A stretch of 34,190 nt of DNA from assembly GCA_016210005.1 (NCBI GenBank), contig JACQVA010000141.1, positions 1 to 34,190 on the forward strand, given 5' to 3'. This document shows positions 15,274 to 22,858 of this stretch, in pieces. The stretch comes from Deltaproteobacteria bacterium. GTDB taxonomy: Bacteria > Desulfobacterota > Binatia > HRBIN30 > JACQVA1. Position 1 is the first letter of the stretch, and the number at the start of each line of letters is the position of its first letter. The notes beneath the pieces are model-generated. The model had not been told where the DNA came from. It saw nothing but the letters and a program-made list of their open reading frames with translations, and did no database searches. A program made the position numbers and the translations under genes.

Positions 15274-16926
15274 ATGAGCAGCCACACATCAGAGCATATG
15301 GCAAGTGGCGTAGGACCGCGCTTGGATAAGCGGCGTACGGTCCTGCTGCTACGTTCGGTGGTGATCTTCACCACCTCCTACCTGGTGCTTTTCGGCGGGC
15401 AGCCGCTGACCCTGAACAACGTCGGTTACGTCGCGCTGCTGATTGCCTCGAACGTTGCGATCGCGCTGTGCCCGGCGTGGATCATCAATGCCCCCCAGTT
15501 TGCGCCCGGCCTTCTGCTGGGCGACACCGCGCTGGTCCTGCTCGGCTTGTATCAGACGGTCGGGTTCTCGCAGGAGTTCCTGATCGTCTACTTCTTCACG
15601 ATCTTTCTGACAACGGCGGCCGAGACGCTGGCGCAGATTGCCATCGGGGCCACGCTGGTGAGCGGGCTGTACGGCTACTGGCTCTATGTCAGCACGCCAG
15701 GGCCGATGGACGCCTCGCACTGGCTGCGCTTGCCGTTCTTCTTCGTGGTTGCGATTTTCTACGCCTTTCTTACCGACGAACTCAAGGTGGAGAAGCGACG
15801 GCGCGAGGAGGCGGAGCGCGAGCGCGAGCACCTGCGGCTCTTGCTACAGGTGGCGGGTGCCCCGCCGGCCTCGTCGGTGGCTAGCGAGTGCTTGAAGGGG
15901 ATCGGGGCTTTCATTGAATCGGCTTTCCCCAACCTGCGTTGCGCCGTGAGCTTGGAGCTAGACGCCGCCCGAGCCGACGACGGCGCCATATGGCTGCCGA
16001 TCGATGCCTATAACCAACACTTCGGCGGTGTGCTGGTCCGGTCCACGCGCGGCGCGGTTACCGACACCGAGCGGACATTATGCGAGCTGGTGATTCACGC
16101 GGTAGCGAGCGCGGTCTACACCGCCCGTCAGGTTGAGGCGGCGCGGGAGTCGTCGCGCCTCAAAGAGGAATTCATCAGCACGCTATCGCACGAGCTGCGC
16201 ACGCCGCTCCATGCCATCTTGGGATACACCGATTTGATCGAAAGCGTGGTCGAGAGCGCGGCTGACCCGTTGATACCGGAGAGCGTCGAACGCCTGCGCG
16301 CCAACGCCCGGCGCCTGCACGACCTGCTCGAAGAAATGCTGGGATTTGCCAGCTTGCGTGCTGGCCAGCTGGCGCCGCTGGTGACGCCGGTCGAGCTTCC
16401 CAATCTGCTGGGCGAGCTGGCCGGTTTTACCAAGGACCTGCTGGCGGGGCGCCCGATCGACTTCGAGATGGATTTGCCCGCTGACTTGCCGCCGCTGCTG
16501 ACGGATGGAGTTAAGCTGCGCCAGGTACTGGCCAGCCTGCTGAGCAATGCTACCAAGTTCACCGAGCGGGGCCAGATCCGTTTGTCGGCGCGGCTGACTG
16601 CGCCCGAGCAAGTCCTTATCACCGTGAGCGATACAGGCATCGGCATTGCCCCGGACAACTTGCAGTTGATCTTCGACGACTTCCGGCAGATCGACGCCTC
16701 GACAACCCGGCGCTTTGGTGGTGTGGGCCTGGGCCTGGCTTTGGCACGCGGCCTACTGGGCGTGCTCGGTGGCACGCTCGATGTGGTCAGCCGACAGGGC
16801 GAGGGCTCGACCTTCCGGGTCGCGCTGCCGCTGGTTCACCCGCTGTCGCGCATTGACCGGCGCGACCGGGTACTGCCGCTGCTGAAGCGCCGTGAGCCGG
16901 AAAAGACCGAGTGGGCCTCGGCGTAA
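15274..16926 (+). CDS. Orphan membrane sensor histidine kinase
   Basis: This 550-residue kinase begins with about six membrane helices (residues 20-165), then a charged coiled stretch (KVEKRRREEAEREREHLRLL). A GAF-like region (about 190-285) leads into a HisKA domain with the phospho-acceptor in LSHELRTPLHAILGY (His306). The ATPase domain has its N-box in LASLLSNATKFTE, G1 in DTGIGI and G2 in GGVGLGLALARG. All catalytic motifs are intact. No receiver domain and no response regulator gene is nearby, so it is an orphan. Its stimulus is unknown, but the polytopic N-terminus suggests sensing within the membrane. ATG 15274 is preferred to GTG 15220 because a palindrome abuts the latter and GGCGGGTGCA precedes the former. 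The gene is convergent with the DUF5658 gene, with only six bases between stops. Confidence 0.93.
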   Translation: MSSHTSEHMASGVGPRLDKRRTVLLLRSVVIFTTSYLVLFGGQPLTLNNVGYVALLIASNVAIALCPAWIINAPQFAPGLLLGDTALVLLGLYQTVGFSQEFLIVYFFTIFLTTAAETLAQIAIGATLVSGLYGYWLYVSTPGPMDASHWLRLPFFFVVAIFYAFLTDELKVEKRRREEAEREREHLRLLLQVAGAPPASSVASECLKGIGAFIESAFPNLRCAVSLELDAARADDGAIWLPIDAYNQHFGGVLVRSTRGAVTDTERTLCELVIHAVASAVYTARQVEAARESSRLKEEFISTLSHELRTPLHAILGYTDLIESVVESAADPLIPESVERLRANARRLHDLLEEMLGFASLRAGQLAPLVTPVELPNLLGELAGFTKDLLAGRPIDFEMDLPADLPPLLTDGVKLRQVLASLLSNATKFTERGQIRLSARLTAPEQVLITVSDTGIGIAPDNLQLIFDDFRQIDASTTRRFGGVGLGLALARGLLGVLGGTLDVVSRQGEGSTFRVALPLVHPLSRIDRRDRVLPLLKRREPEKTEWASA

Positions 16927-16932
16927 GCAGCG

Positions 16933-17262
16933 TCACAGCGAGTAGCTCGCTAGCACCAGAAACTTAGCCAGCCACGGGCCCAGCGACAGCACGCAGTAGA
17001 TCGCCGCCAGGGCGTGCATAACGGTTTTGCCGAGCGGCTGGGGCGCTCTACGGTGCAGCAGCAGCAAGAGCCCGCAAGCCTTGGCCTTCACCAGCAGCAA
17101 CGTCGGCCCGACACCGAGCACCGCGAAGGAATGCTGCAGCAATGGATTGGCCTCCGAGCAGCCAAGCGCCAGGCCGCTGTAGGTGGCCATACCGTCGAAC
17201 ATTTGCAGCACCAAGTTTAGGGCGAAGAGCTGATACAGGTAGGAGTTAACTGCTCTCTCCAT
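16933..17262 (-). CDS. Small DUF5658-type membrane protein
   Basis: This 109-residue protein has about four hydrophobic segments. Its start (LYQLFALNLVLQMFDGMATYSGLALG) followed by CSEANPLL fits the DUF5658 pattern, which is marked by an Asn-Leu-x-x-Gln-x-x-Asp stretch and a later Glu-Ala-Asn-Pro. The function of that family is unknown. A possible minus-strand promoter lies about 24 bases upstream. The ribosome binding site is weak. The gene sits between the histidine kinase (convergent) and the CoA-transferase operon (same strand, 68 bases upstream), with no sign of a shared role. Confidence 0.75.
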   Translation of the reverse strand: MERAVNSYLYQLFALNLVLQMFDGMATYSGLALGCSEANPLLQHSFAVLGVGPTLLLVKAKACGLLLLLHRRAPQPLGKTVMHALAAIYCVLSLGPWLAKFLVLASYSL

Positions 17263-17286
17263 CTGCTCGAACCGGACCGTACCGCG

Positions 17287-17315
17287 AAGATATTCCCGGG
17301 GGCAGGGTTTAGCAA
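17287..17315 (-). promoter_or_regulatory. Possible promoter of the DUF5658 gene
   Basis: On the minus strand, TTGCTA (17315-17310) and TATCTT (17292-17287) are spaced by 17 bases, ending 24 bases before the start codon. Both hexamers are imperfect, so this is a modest candidate. Confidence 0.35.
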
Positions 17316-17330
17316 GCGCGATCTAGCACT

Positions 17331-18548
17331 TCAGGTAAGGATTTGCTGCTGCTTGAGCTGCTGCACTTCTGCAGCGGTGTAGCCGAGGATTTCTTGCATC
17401 ACGTAGTCGGTGTGCTCACCCAAGCACGGGGCGGCCTGGCGCACGGCGGTGGGCGTGCGCGAAAGACGCCACGGGATGCCGGCGTGCTGGCGCGTACCGA
17501 CCTCGGCATGGGGAAGCGACACGAAGAAACCGGCGGCGTTGAGGTGAGCGTCCTCGGCTAAATCGCGGTTACTCATCGACGGAAATGCCGGAATACCGGC
17601 GGCCTGCAGCGTGCGGGTCACGTCTTCGCAGCTGCGGTCGAGGGTCCAGCTGCTCACGATCGCTTCGAGGGCATCCTCGTTCGCCTTGCGGCCCGTTAGG
17701 GTGGCAAAGCGCACGTCGGTTGGCAGGGCGTCTTGATCGATGATCTCTGCCAGCCGCCGCCATTCGCCGTCGCTGCGCACGCTGATGGCGACCCAGCGTT
17801 CATCCCCAGTGCAGCGAAAGACGCCGTGCGGAGCCATGTGGGGGTCGCGGTTGCCGTCACGTGCCGGCTGTTCCCCGGCCATCGTGTAGCGGAGTACCGC
17901 CTCCGCCAGCACCGAGATCGTGGTTTCTTGCTGCGAGAGGTCGATGTACTGTCCGCGGCCGGTGCGGGCGCGATAGTGCAACGCGGCCAATACGGCCACC
18001 GCCCCGTGCAGCCCGCCGTTGGGATCGCCGTAGGATATGCCGACGTGCATCGGTGGCCAGCCGCGATAGCCGGTCACCGACGAGAAGCCGGACAGCGGCA
18101 CCTGCGCCGGCCCGTACGAGACATAGTGGCTCTCCGGACCGGTGGCGCCGTAGCCGGACATGGCAATCATGATGAGGTCGGGTTTAACTTGCCGTAGCGC
18201 TTCGTAACCCAAGCCGATGCGGTCCATGACCCCGGCGGCGAAGTTCTCGCAAACCACGTCCGAGACCGCCACCAGCTCCTTGGCGATAGCCTTCGCGCGA
18301 GCTTCCCGGAGATCAAGAGCGAGGCTGAGTTTGCCCTGGTTGTACTGGTTGAAGTAGCCGCTGCGGTTGACGCCGAACTCGCCGTCAGCCCACGGCGGCA
18401 ACAGCCGCGTGACGCACGGGCGCGCGCTGCTCTCGATGCGAATGACTTCGGCGCCCAGATGCGCCAGTTGCAGGGTGCAATACGGCCCCGCCCAAACCCA
18501 GGTGAAATCGGCCACGCGGATGCCGCTGAGGGGTGCGATGTCTGCCAT
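17331..18548 (-). CDS. Type III (CaiB/BaiF family) CoA-transferase, Asp form
   Basis: This 405-residue family III CoA-transferase opens with LSGIRVADFTWVWAGPYC, the usual Rossmann-like start. It includes GAEVIRIES, the segment YFNQYNQGKLSLALDL, and the acceptor-aspartate region ISYGDPNGGLHG with Asp175. The family moves CoA between carboxylic acids through an aspartyl-acyl anhydride. It is the second gene of a pair: the stop codon of the upstream paralogue (TGA) overlaps its ribosome binding site (TGAAGGAAG), with 13 bases between the genes. That spacing implies co-expression and possibly a heteromer, as in BbsEF or SmtAB. The substrate cannot be read from the sequence. The family's typical length of about 400 residues is matched. 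Confidence 0.93.
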   Translation of the reverse strand: MADIAPLSGIRVADFTWVWAGPYCTLQLAHLGAEVIRIESSARPCVTRLLPPWADGEFGVNRSGYFNQYNQGKLSLALDLREARAKAIAKELVAVSDVVCENFAAGVMDRIGLGYEALRQVKPDLIMIAMSGYGATGPESHYVSYGPAQVPLSGFSSVTGYRGWPPMHVGISYGDPNGGLHGAVAVLAALHYRARTGRGQYIDLSQQETTISVLAEAVLRYTMAGEQPARDGNRDPHMAPHGVFRCTGDERWVAISVRSDGEWRRLAEIIDQDALPTDVRFATLTGRKANEDALEAIVSSWTLDRSCEDVTRTLQAAGIPAFPSMSNRDLAEDAHLNAAGFFVSLPHAEVGTRQHAGIPWRLSRTPTAVRQAAPCLGEHTDYVMQEILGYTAAEVQQLKQQQILT

Positions 18549-18561
18549 CCGTGGTCTTCCT

Positions 18562-19770
18562 TCAAATTACCCGTTCGCTCCGTAGCTCGGCTAAGCCGGC
18601 GGGCGAGAGGCCGAGATGCTGAGTGAGTATGTCGGCGCTGTGCTCACCGAGCCGTGGAGCGGGCGCCGCCAGGGTCCAAGGCGTGCGCGAGAACTGATAG
18701 GGCGCACCGGGGATGGTCACGGCCGCGCCACCAGGGTGCGCCAGCGAGGCAAAAAAACCTCGTGCCTTCAGGTGCTCGGAGTGCAACAGGTCTCCCATCG
18801 TCGAGACCGGAGCGAACGGAATGCGGCGTTGCTGCGCCGCGCGGTAGAGTTCATCGACGCTGTGCGCCTTCACCCAGTCTTGCAATAACAGCTTCAGCGC
18901 ATCCCAGTTCTGCGCCCGCGACAGGCGGTTGTCGAACAGCTCCAGGCTCGCCCAGTCGGGATTACCCATCAACTCGACGAAGCCGCGCCATTGATGCTCC
19001 TCGATGCAGCAGAGAAAGATCCAGCCGTCGCGGCATTCCATGAAGTCGAGTGGCTGGATCGGCTTGATCCCCAGACGCGAGGCGACAACGCCCATGTAGG
19101 GCCAGTAAGAAAAGGTCAACTCCAGCATGGCAGCCAGGGCTTCCTGAATCGAAATCACCACGTGTTGGCCGCGGCCGTCGCGGGCCGCGGCCAACAGGGC
19201 ACCTAGAGTGGCGACGGCGGCGGTGACGCCGCCCTGAAATTCGGCCTGCTGTCCAAACGCCTTGAGCGGCGGCCACTGCTCGCTACCGGGACCGCCGCCG
19301 TTGAGATAGCCGATGCCGCCGGCATTCCACAGCACCAGATCGGTAGCGGCGTAATGGCTGTGCGGCCCCGCTAACCCAAATGGTGTAATCGAGGTCATCA
19401 CCAGCCGCGGGTTGACGGCCGCCAGTGCTTCGTAGTCCATGCCGAGTGCCGCCATCTCTGCCGGCGGGACGTTATGCAGCAGAATATCGGCTCGGGCCAC
19501 CAGCGCAGAAAACAGTGCCCGGCCGCGCTCGGTGCTCAGATTCAGCGTGAGCCCGCGCTTGTTGGTGTTCAGATACAGGAAGAGACCGCTGGCGTTCAGG
19601 TCCGTGCTGCCGTGAGGAAACGGCCCGCGGGTGCGCGCCAAGTCGCCGCCGAGCGGCTCCACTTTGATGACCTCGGCCCCGAGATCGGCCAGCAGCTTGG
19701 CGGCATACGGCGCCGCTACCATCTGGCCATACTCTACCACCCGCACCCCGCTCAGTGCTTGTTCTACCAT
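18562..19770 (-). CDS. Type III (CaiB/BaiF family) CoA-transferase, Glu variant
   Basis: This 402-residue paralogue of the downstream gene starts VEQALSGVRVVEYGQMVAAPYAAKLL and has GAEVIKVEP and LNTNKRGLTLNL. At the position of the catalytic aspartate it reads QAEFQGGVTAA, with Glu177 where the partner has Asp175. Glutamate could still act as the acyl carrier or this subunit may be non-catalytic; both are inference. I chose ATG 19770 instead of the longer frame to 19830 because the CaiB fold begins there and TAAGG lies upstream. The ends of family members (FFASLAHPGGAAV, LGEHSADIL) are present. Together with the next gene it forms a two-gene operon. Confidence 0.9.
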   Translation of the reverse strand: MVEQALSGVRVVEYGQMVAAPYAAKLLADLGAEVIKVEPLGGDLARTRGPFPHGSTDLNASGLFLYLNTNKRGLTLNLSTERGRALFSALVARADILLHNVPPAEMAALGMDYEALAAVNPRLVMTSITPFGLAGPHSHYAATDLVLWNAGGIGYLNGGGPGSEQWPPLKAFGQQAEFQGGVTAAVATLGALLAAARDGRGQHVVISIQEALAAMLELTFSYWPYMGVVASRLGIKPIQPLDFMECRDGWIFLCCIEEHQWRGFVELMGNPDWASLELFDNRLSRAQNWDALKLLLQDWVKAHSVDELYRAAQQRRIPFAPVSTMGDLLHSEHLKARGFFASLAHPGGAAVTIPGAPYQFSRTPWTLAAPAPRLGEHSADILTQHLGLSPAGLAELRSERVI

Positions 19771-19870
19771 GGGCGCCTTACGCGGTGCGCCGCTGTAACA
19801 CGAAGCGCGGCTGACGCCAACGGGGCGCACCCGCTTCTCTCTCTGGGCTAACAGTCCGTTGAAGAACCGC

Positions 19871-20175
19871 CGATGGCTTCGAGACGCCGCTAACGGCGCT
19901 CATCAGCATGAGCGGTTTTTCCTCCTGCCACAACACTTTTCCGCTCGCCCTGAACTACTATGGCCGAAAGTCTTGGCGTCGCGCGCAGATTTCCCTCCGT
20001 CATTCCCGCGAAGGCGGGAATCCATCCGGAGCCCCACCGCCCCTGGATGCCCGCCCCACGCCTTCGCGGGGGCAGGCTCTAAAGATTGCGGGCATGACGG
20101 AATACCCCTGTCGAGCTTTGGGCTGCGGCCAAGCCCGCGCTGAGGAGCGGCGAAGCGGCGTCTCGAAGGGCATCG
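19871..20175. mobile_element. MITE-like element with imperfect terminal inverted repeats
   Basis: The left end CGATGGCTTCGAGACGCCGC (19871-19890) is matched, inverted, by 20155-20175. The innermost 14 bases CTTCGAGACGCCGC are identical, and the similarity continues inward for about 15 more bases (CTCATCAGC against CTCCTCAGC). The 305-base interval has no transposase and encloses a REP-like palindrome. It could be a small non-autonomous element or a composite of dispersed repeats. No flanking target duplication was found. Confidence 0.45.
19995..20098. repeat. REP-like palindromic element (CATTCCCGCG family)
   Basis: CCGTCATTCCCGC at the left pairs with GCGGGCATGACGG at the right (12 of 13), and the inner arms CCCGCGAAGGCGGG and ACGCCTTCGCGGG form further hairpins. 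This is a well-known class of dispersed intergenic repeat. A second, minimal copy occurs at 30541-30566. Confidence 0.8.
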
Positions 20176-20193
20176 CCGTCTTTCAACGCGCTG

Positions 20194-20451
20194 CTAACGG
20201 CGCAACGCTGCCGGCAGCAGATCGAGTAGCTGCTCGGGATCGGTGGGCTCGTCACGGTAGTGCAGGGCAGCCATGAACTCGGTGTGCGAAAAACGCTTGG
20301 CGTCCCACTGGTGGCGCACCTGCCAGCTCCCGTCGGCGCCGCGAATCAGCAGTTGAACCGTTTGCTGTTCGGTGAGGCCGACGGCTGCACGCTCGCTCGG
20401 CGTGGTCGCGAAGAGAACGTAGGGAGCGCGCTTGATGGTCACGAAGTACAT
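20194..20451 (-). CDS. Small hypothetical protein
   Basis: This 85-residue protein starts MYFVTIKRAPYVLFATT and is mixed alpha/beta in character, with WQVRHQWDAKRFS in the middle and an acidic-Leu C-terminus (DPEQLLDLLPAAL). I recognise no domain. ATG 20451 is chosen because AAGG lies six bases upstream; the frame can be extended by 12 residues. The stop codon lies close to a CTGCTAACGGCGC sequence that resembles the adjacent repeat element, so the C-terminus may have been shaped by it. It lies 65 bases after the next upstream gene on the same strand and could be co-transcribed. Confidence 0.6.
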   Translation of the reverse strand: MYFVTIKRAPYVLFATTPSERAAVGLTEQQTVQLLIRGADGSWQVRHQWDAKRFSHTEFMAALHYRDEPTDPEQLLDLLPAALRR

Positions 20452-20516
20452 AGCTGCCTTGTTAGCTGCAGACCCAAAGCGAGGCAAATGGCCGCCTGCC
20501 GGTCAAACCAAGCAGC

Positions 20517-21191
20517 CTAGCGAGCCGGCAAGCGCACTGGGCAGACCCCGAGCGCGCCGTGATGGACGGGCGGCGAGTAGCTCAGAATCTGCATCCCGTT
20601 TTCGCCAAAGCTCCCCACATTGAGATAGCCGTTGTCGAGCGTGCGCGAAGTTGACCAGTCCCAAGCCTGGCCTAGCAGGCGGACGCCGCGGGCGGAGTGA
20701 TAGACGATCAGATCATAGGCGATTTCCACCGCCGAACGCCGGCAGATCAGGGCAGCGGGCAGCCCGAGATCGGCGGCGTAGCGAGCAATCTGCTGGTCCT
20801 GCTCGTCGTAGGGCAGGTTGCGGGTTTCGTCAAGAACCTGCTTGCGCACCAATACCCAGCCCGCGCTACAGTGCTCGCTGCCGGCCAGCGGTTCGAGCGC
20901 GATACCCCATTCGTCCTTCAGCAAATAGCCCGAGTTGCGCAGCAGCCGCGAGTCGAAGGCGGCGGGGAAGCGCTCGATCAACCGTGACAGAGAAAGCGGT
21001 GTGCTGCGGTCGTGGTCCACACGTAGCAGCAGCATTTCGCCGCCGGGGGCGGCCGCCGCTAACTCGCTCTCGGCATAGGGAATCGGGGGGGTGGGCGGAA
21101 CGAAGTCGAATGCAGCCCGGATTTCCTCCGGGCCGAGGAGATCTGCGCCCAGGAGTCGGCGCGCAGCCGCAAGGTCGATGGATGCCGCCAT
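20517..21191 (-). CDS. Hypothetical protein of about 224 residues
   Basis: This is a soluble-looking protein with no signal peptide and no motif I recognise. The N-terminus reads IDLAAARRLLGADLLGPEEIRAAF, like a short helical lead. The rest has the mixed pattern of a globular domain with Trp and Cys residues (EHCSAGWVLV, LIVYHSARGVRLLGQAWDWS) and an end of GMQILSYSPPVHHGALGV. ATG 21191 is preferred over the longer frame to 21239. There is no Shine-Dalgarno sequence, but a good -10 lies only 12 bases upstream, suggesting a very short or absent leader. The gene is divergent from the FG-GAP/dockerin gene at 21460. Confidence 0.7.
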   Translation of the reverse strand: MAASIDLAAARRLLGADLLGPEEIRAAFDFVPPTPPIPYAESELAAAAPGGEMLLLRVDHDRSTPLSLSRLIERFPAAFDSRLLRNSGYLLKDEWGIALEPLAGSEHCSAGWVLVRKQVLDETRNLPYDEQDQQIARYAADLGLPAALICRRSAVEIAYDLIVYHSARGVRLLGQAWDWSTSRTLDNGYLNVGSFGENGMQILSYSPPVHHGALGVCPVRLPAR

Positions 21192-21203
21192 ACGTGGCGG
21201 CGG

Positions 21204-21231
21204 ATCATAACAACTGGCGGCGCCGACACAA
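21204..21231 (-). promoter_or_regulatory. Possible promoter of the 21191 gene, near-leaderless
   Basis: On the minus strand, TTGTGT (21231-21226), 16 bases and TATGAT (21209-21204) lie just before ATG 21191. Transcription would start about six bases before the ATG, consistent with the missing Shine-Dalgarno sequence. The -35 hexamer is poor. Confidence 0.4.
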
Positions 21232-21258
21232 GGCCGCAACGGTTACCCACACTGGGCG

Positions 21259-21279
21259 GCGCTACCATAGCGCTACCAT
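21259..21279. promoter_or_regulatory. Tandem GCGCTACCAT direct repeats upstream of a -35 box
   Basis: GCGCTACCAT occurs at 21259-21268 and 21270-21279, an 11-base period or about one helical turn. The second copy ends four bases before the TTGACA of the promoter described next. This placement suits a regulator binding two adjacent half-sites. Confidence 0.5.
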
Positions 21280-21283
21280 TCCC

Positions 21284-21313
21284 TTGACAAGCTGTTAGGT
21301 GCATCGGTAAATA
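21284..21313 (+). promoter_or_regulatory. Sigma70-type promoter of the FG-GAP/cohesin-like operon
   Basis: TTGACA (21284-21289) and TAAATA (21308-21313) are spaced by 18 bases. The predicted start near 21320 gives a leader of about 140 bases to ATG 21460. It is the only convincing promoter I find for the genes 21460-24716, which end at a strong terminator. Confidence 0.6.
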
Positions 21314-21459
21314 TGGCCGCGGATTTTAGACAGTCAGGCGGGCGGAACTTGCGGACACTCACCGAGCGAATTGCCAAAGCCGCGCCGTTGCGCCGTGCGG
21401 CGAATGCCGCAGCTTGCGGGCGCCGGCGGTGGTGCCCGGCCGAGCACGGAAGGACGACG

Positions 21460-22794
21460 ATGCTACGAGAGTTTGCCATACTGGCACTGGTGGTGCTGCC
21501 CGTGATCGGCCCGGCTACAAGCCGCGCCCAGGTTCCAGCGGTGCGCTTCGCCGAGAGGCTTGACGCACCAGTCGGCGAGGGGCCTTTCGATCTCGTGGTT
21601 GCGGACTTCAATAAGGACAATAACGCCGACGTGGCTACCGCCAATAACGACGGCGGTAACGTTTCCGTGCTGTGGGGAAACGGCGACGGAAGCTTCGAGG
21701 CGGCCGTCACCGCGCAGGCCGGGGAGTTCCCGATCGCGATCGCCACCGGACTGGTGACCAACGACAGCAACCTCGATTTGGTCGTCGCCAACGAAGTCTC
21801 GCAGGAGCTCAGTGTCCTCAAAGGTGGCGGAACCGGGAAGTCGTTTGGCTCGGCAGTGAATACCGAGCCCGTAGCTACCGCCGCCGCTGTCGTGCTGGCG
21901 GACTTCGACAACGACGGCAAGCTCGATGCCGCCACCAGCGAGATCTACGAAGACACCGTCACCGTTCAGCTGGGTAACGGCGATGCTAACGGCACCTTCG
22001 GTCTGGCTCGCTCGCTCTCGGTTCCGGGGGGACCGTTCGGTCTGGCGGTCGCTGATTTCGATGGTGACGACAAGCTTGATCTAGTGACCACGAACAGCAA
22101 TTCAACCACCGTGACCATCCTCAAGGGCAACGGCGATGGGACCTTCGCGCTCGGCGCCAGCCCGTCGGTTGCCTCATCGAGCTGCAGCACGACGGTAACC
22201 CCAGCGGGGGTCACCACCGGCGACGTCAACGGCGACAACAAGCCGGATATCGTGGCGACCAACGAGGACTGTGACAATGTCGCCGTGTTGATCAACGACG
22301 GCGATGGCACGTTCGGCGCGGCGCGCTTCCTCGACAGCGGGCTGTTCGGTTTCCCCGAGGCCGCGAGGATCGCGGATCTCAACGGTGACGGTTACGCCGA
22401 CATCGCTGCGGCCAACAGTTACAACGACAACGTTTCCGTGTTCTTGGGACACGGCGATGGCATGTTCGAGGCTGCCGTCTTCTTCACGGTCGATACCACG
22501 CCGTTCGCTTTGGCCGTGGCCGACGTCAACAACGATACCTTTCCCGATATCGTGACCGCCAACGCCGACGGCAACAATGTTTCCGTGCTCTTGAATGATC
22601 GCGCCGGAGGGTGTACTGGCGATTGCGACGCGAGTGGTGACGTGACCGTGGACGAGCTGGTAAAGGGCGTGAACATCGCCCTGGGGACTTCGCCGTTGTC
22701 GGAATGTTCGTCCTTCGACAAGGACAACAGCGGCGACGTTACGGTGGACGAACTGGTGAGCGCCGTGAATATTGCGCTGGGCGGGTGTGCATGA
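21460..22794 (+). CDS. Secreted seven-bladed FG-GAP protein with Cys-clamped dockerin-like dyad
   Basis: The product is 444 residues. A signal peptide (residues 1-25, ending TSRAQ) is followed by seven FG-GAP repeats with Ca2+-loop motifs (DFNKDNNADVATAN, DFDGDDKLDLVTTN, DLNGDGYADIAAAN), predicting one propeller. The C-terminal 60 residues are two EF-hand-like segments, DVTVDELVKGVNIALG and DVTVDELVSAVNIALG, bracketed by four cysteines (CTGDC, ECSS, GGC). I read this as a dockerin-like module. The start is well supported by GGAAGGA five bases before ATG 21460. It is the first gene of a block that also encodes two cohesin-like proteins and a dockerin-bearing protease. The likely role is a cargo or ligand-binding unit on a surface complex. 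Confidence 0.9.
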   Translation: MLREFAILALVVLPVIGPATSRAQVPAVRFAERLDAPVGEGPFDLVVADFNKDNNADVATANNDGGNVSVLWGNGDGSFEAAVTAQAGEFPIAIATGLVTNDSNLDLVVANEVSQELSVLKGGGTGKSFGSAVNTEPVATAAAVVLADFDNDGKLDAATSEIYEDTVTVQLGNGDANGTFGLARSLSVPGGPFGLAVADFDGDDKLDLVTTNSNSTTVTILKGNGDGTFALGASPSVASSSCSTTVTPAGVTTGDVNGDNKPDIVATNEDCDNVAVLINDGDGTFGAARFLDSGLFGFPEAARIADLNGDGYADIAAANSYNDNVSVFLGHGDGMFEAAVFFTVDTTPFALAVADVNNDTFPDIVTANADGNNVSVLLNDRAGGCTGDCDASGDVTVDELVKGVNIALGTSPLSECSSFDKDNSGDVTVDELVSAVNIALGGCA

Positions 22795-22858
22795 CGGCGG
22801 TGGGGTCTGGTTTTGGGCGACGAGCGGCTCCGGTATGCGGCCGCGGGAGGGTGTCTTG

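Larger units (their letters stand above)
19771..20193. other. Repeat-filled intergenic region
   Basis: This 423-base gap between two minus-strand genes holds no convincing gene. It contains a long imperfect inverted repeat pair (19871 and 20175 as outer ends) enclosing a REP-like element, both listed separately. The short frames in it are translations of repeats. I see no clear promoter for the CoA-transferase operon. Confidence 0.6.

Noticed and set aside
19859-20276. Two small plus-strand frames between the CoA-transferase operon and the 20194 gene
   Set aside because: Their sequence (for example SFPRRRESI) is the translation of the REP-like repeat, a known source of false gene calls.
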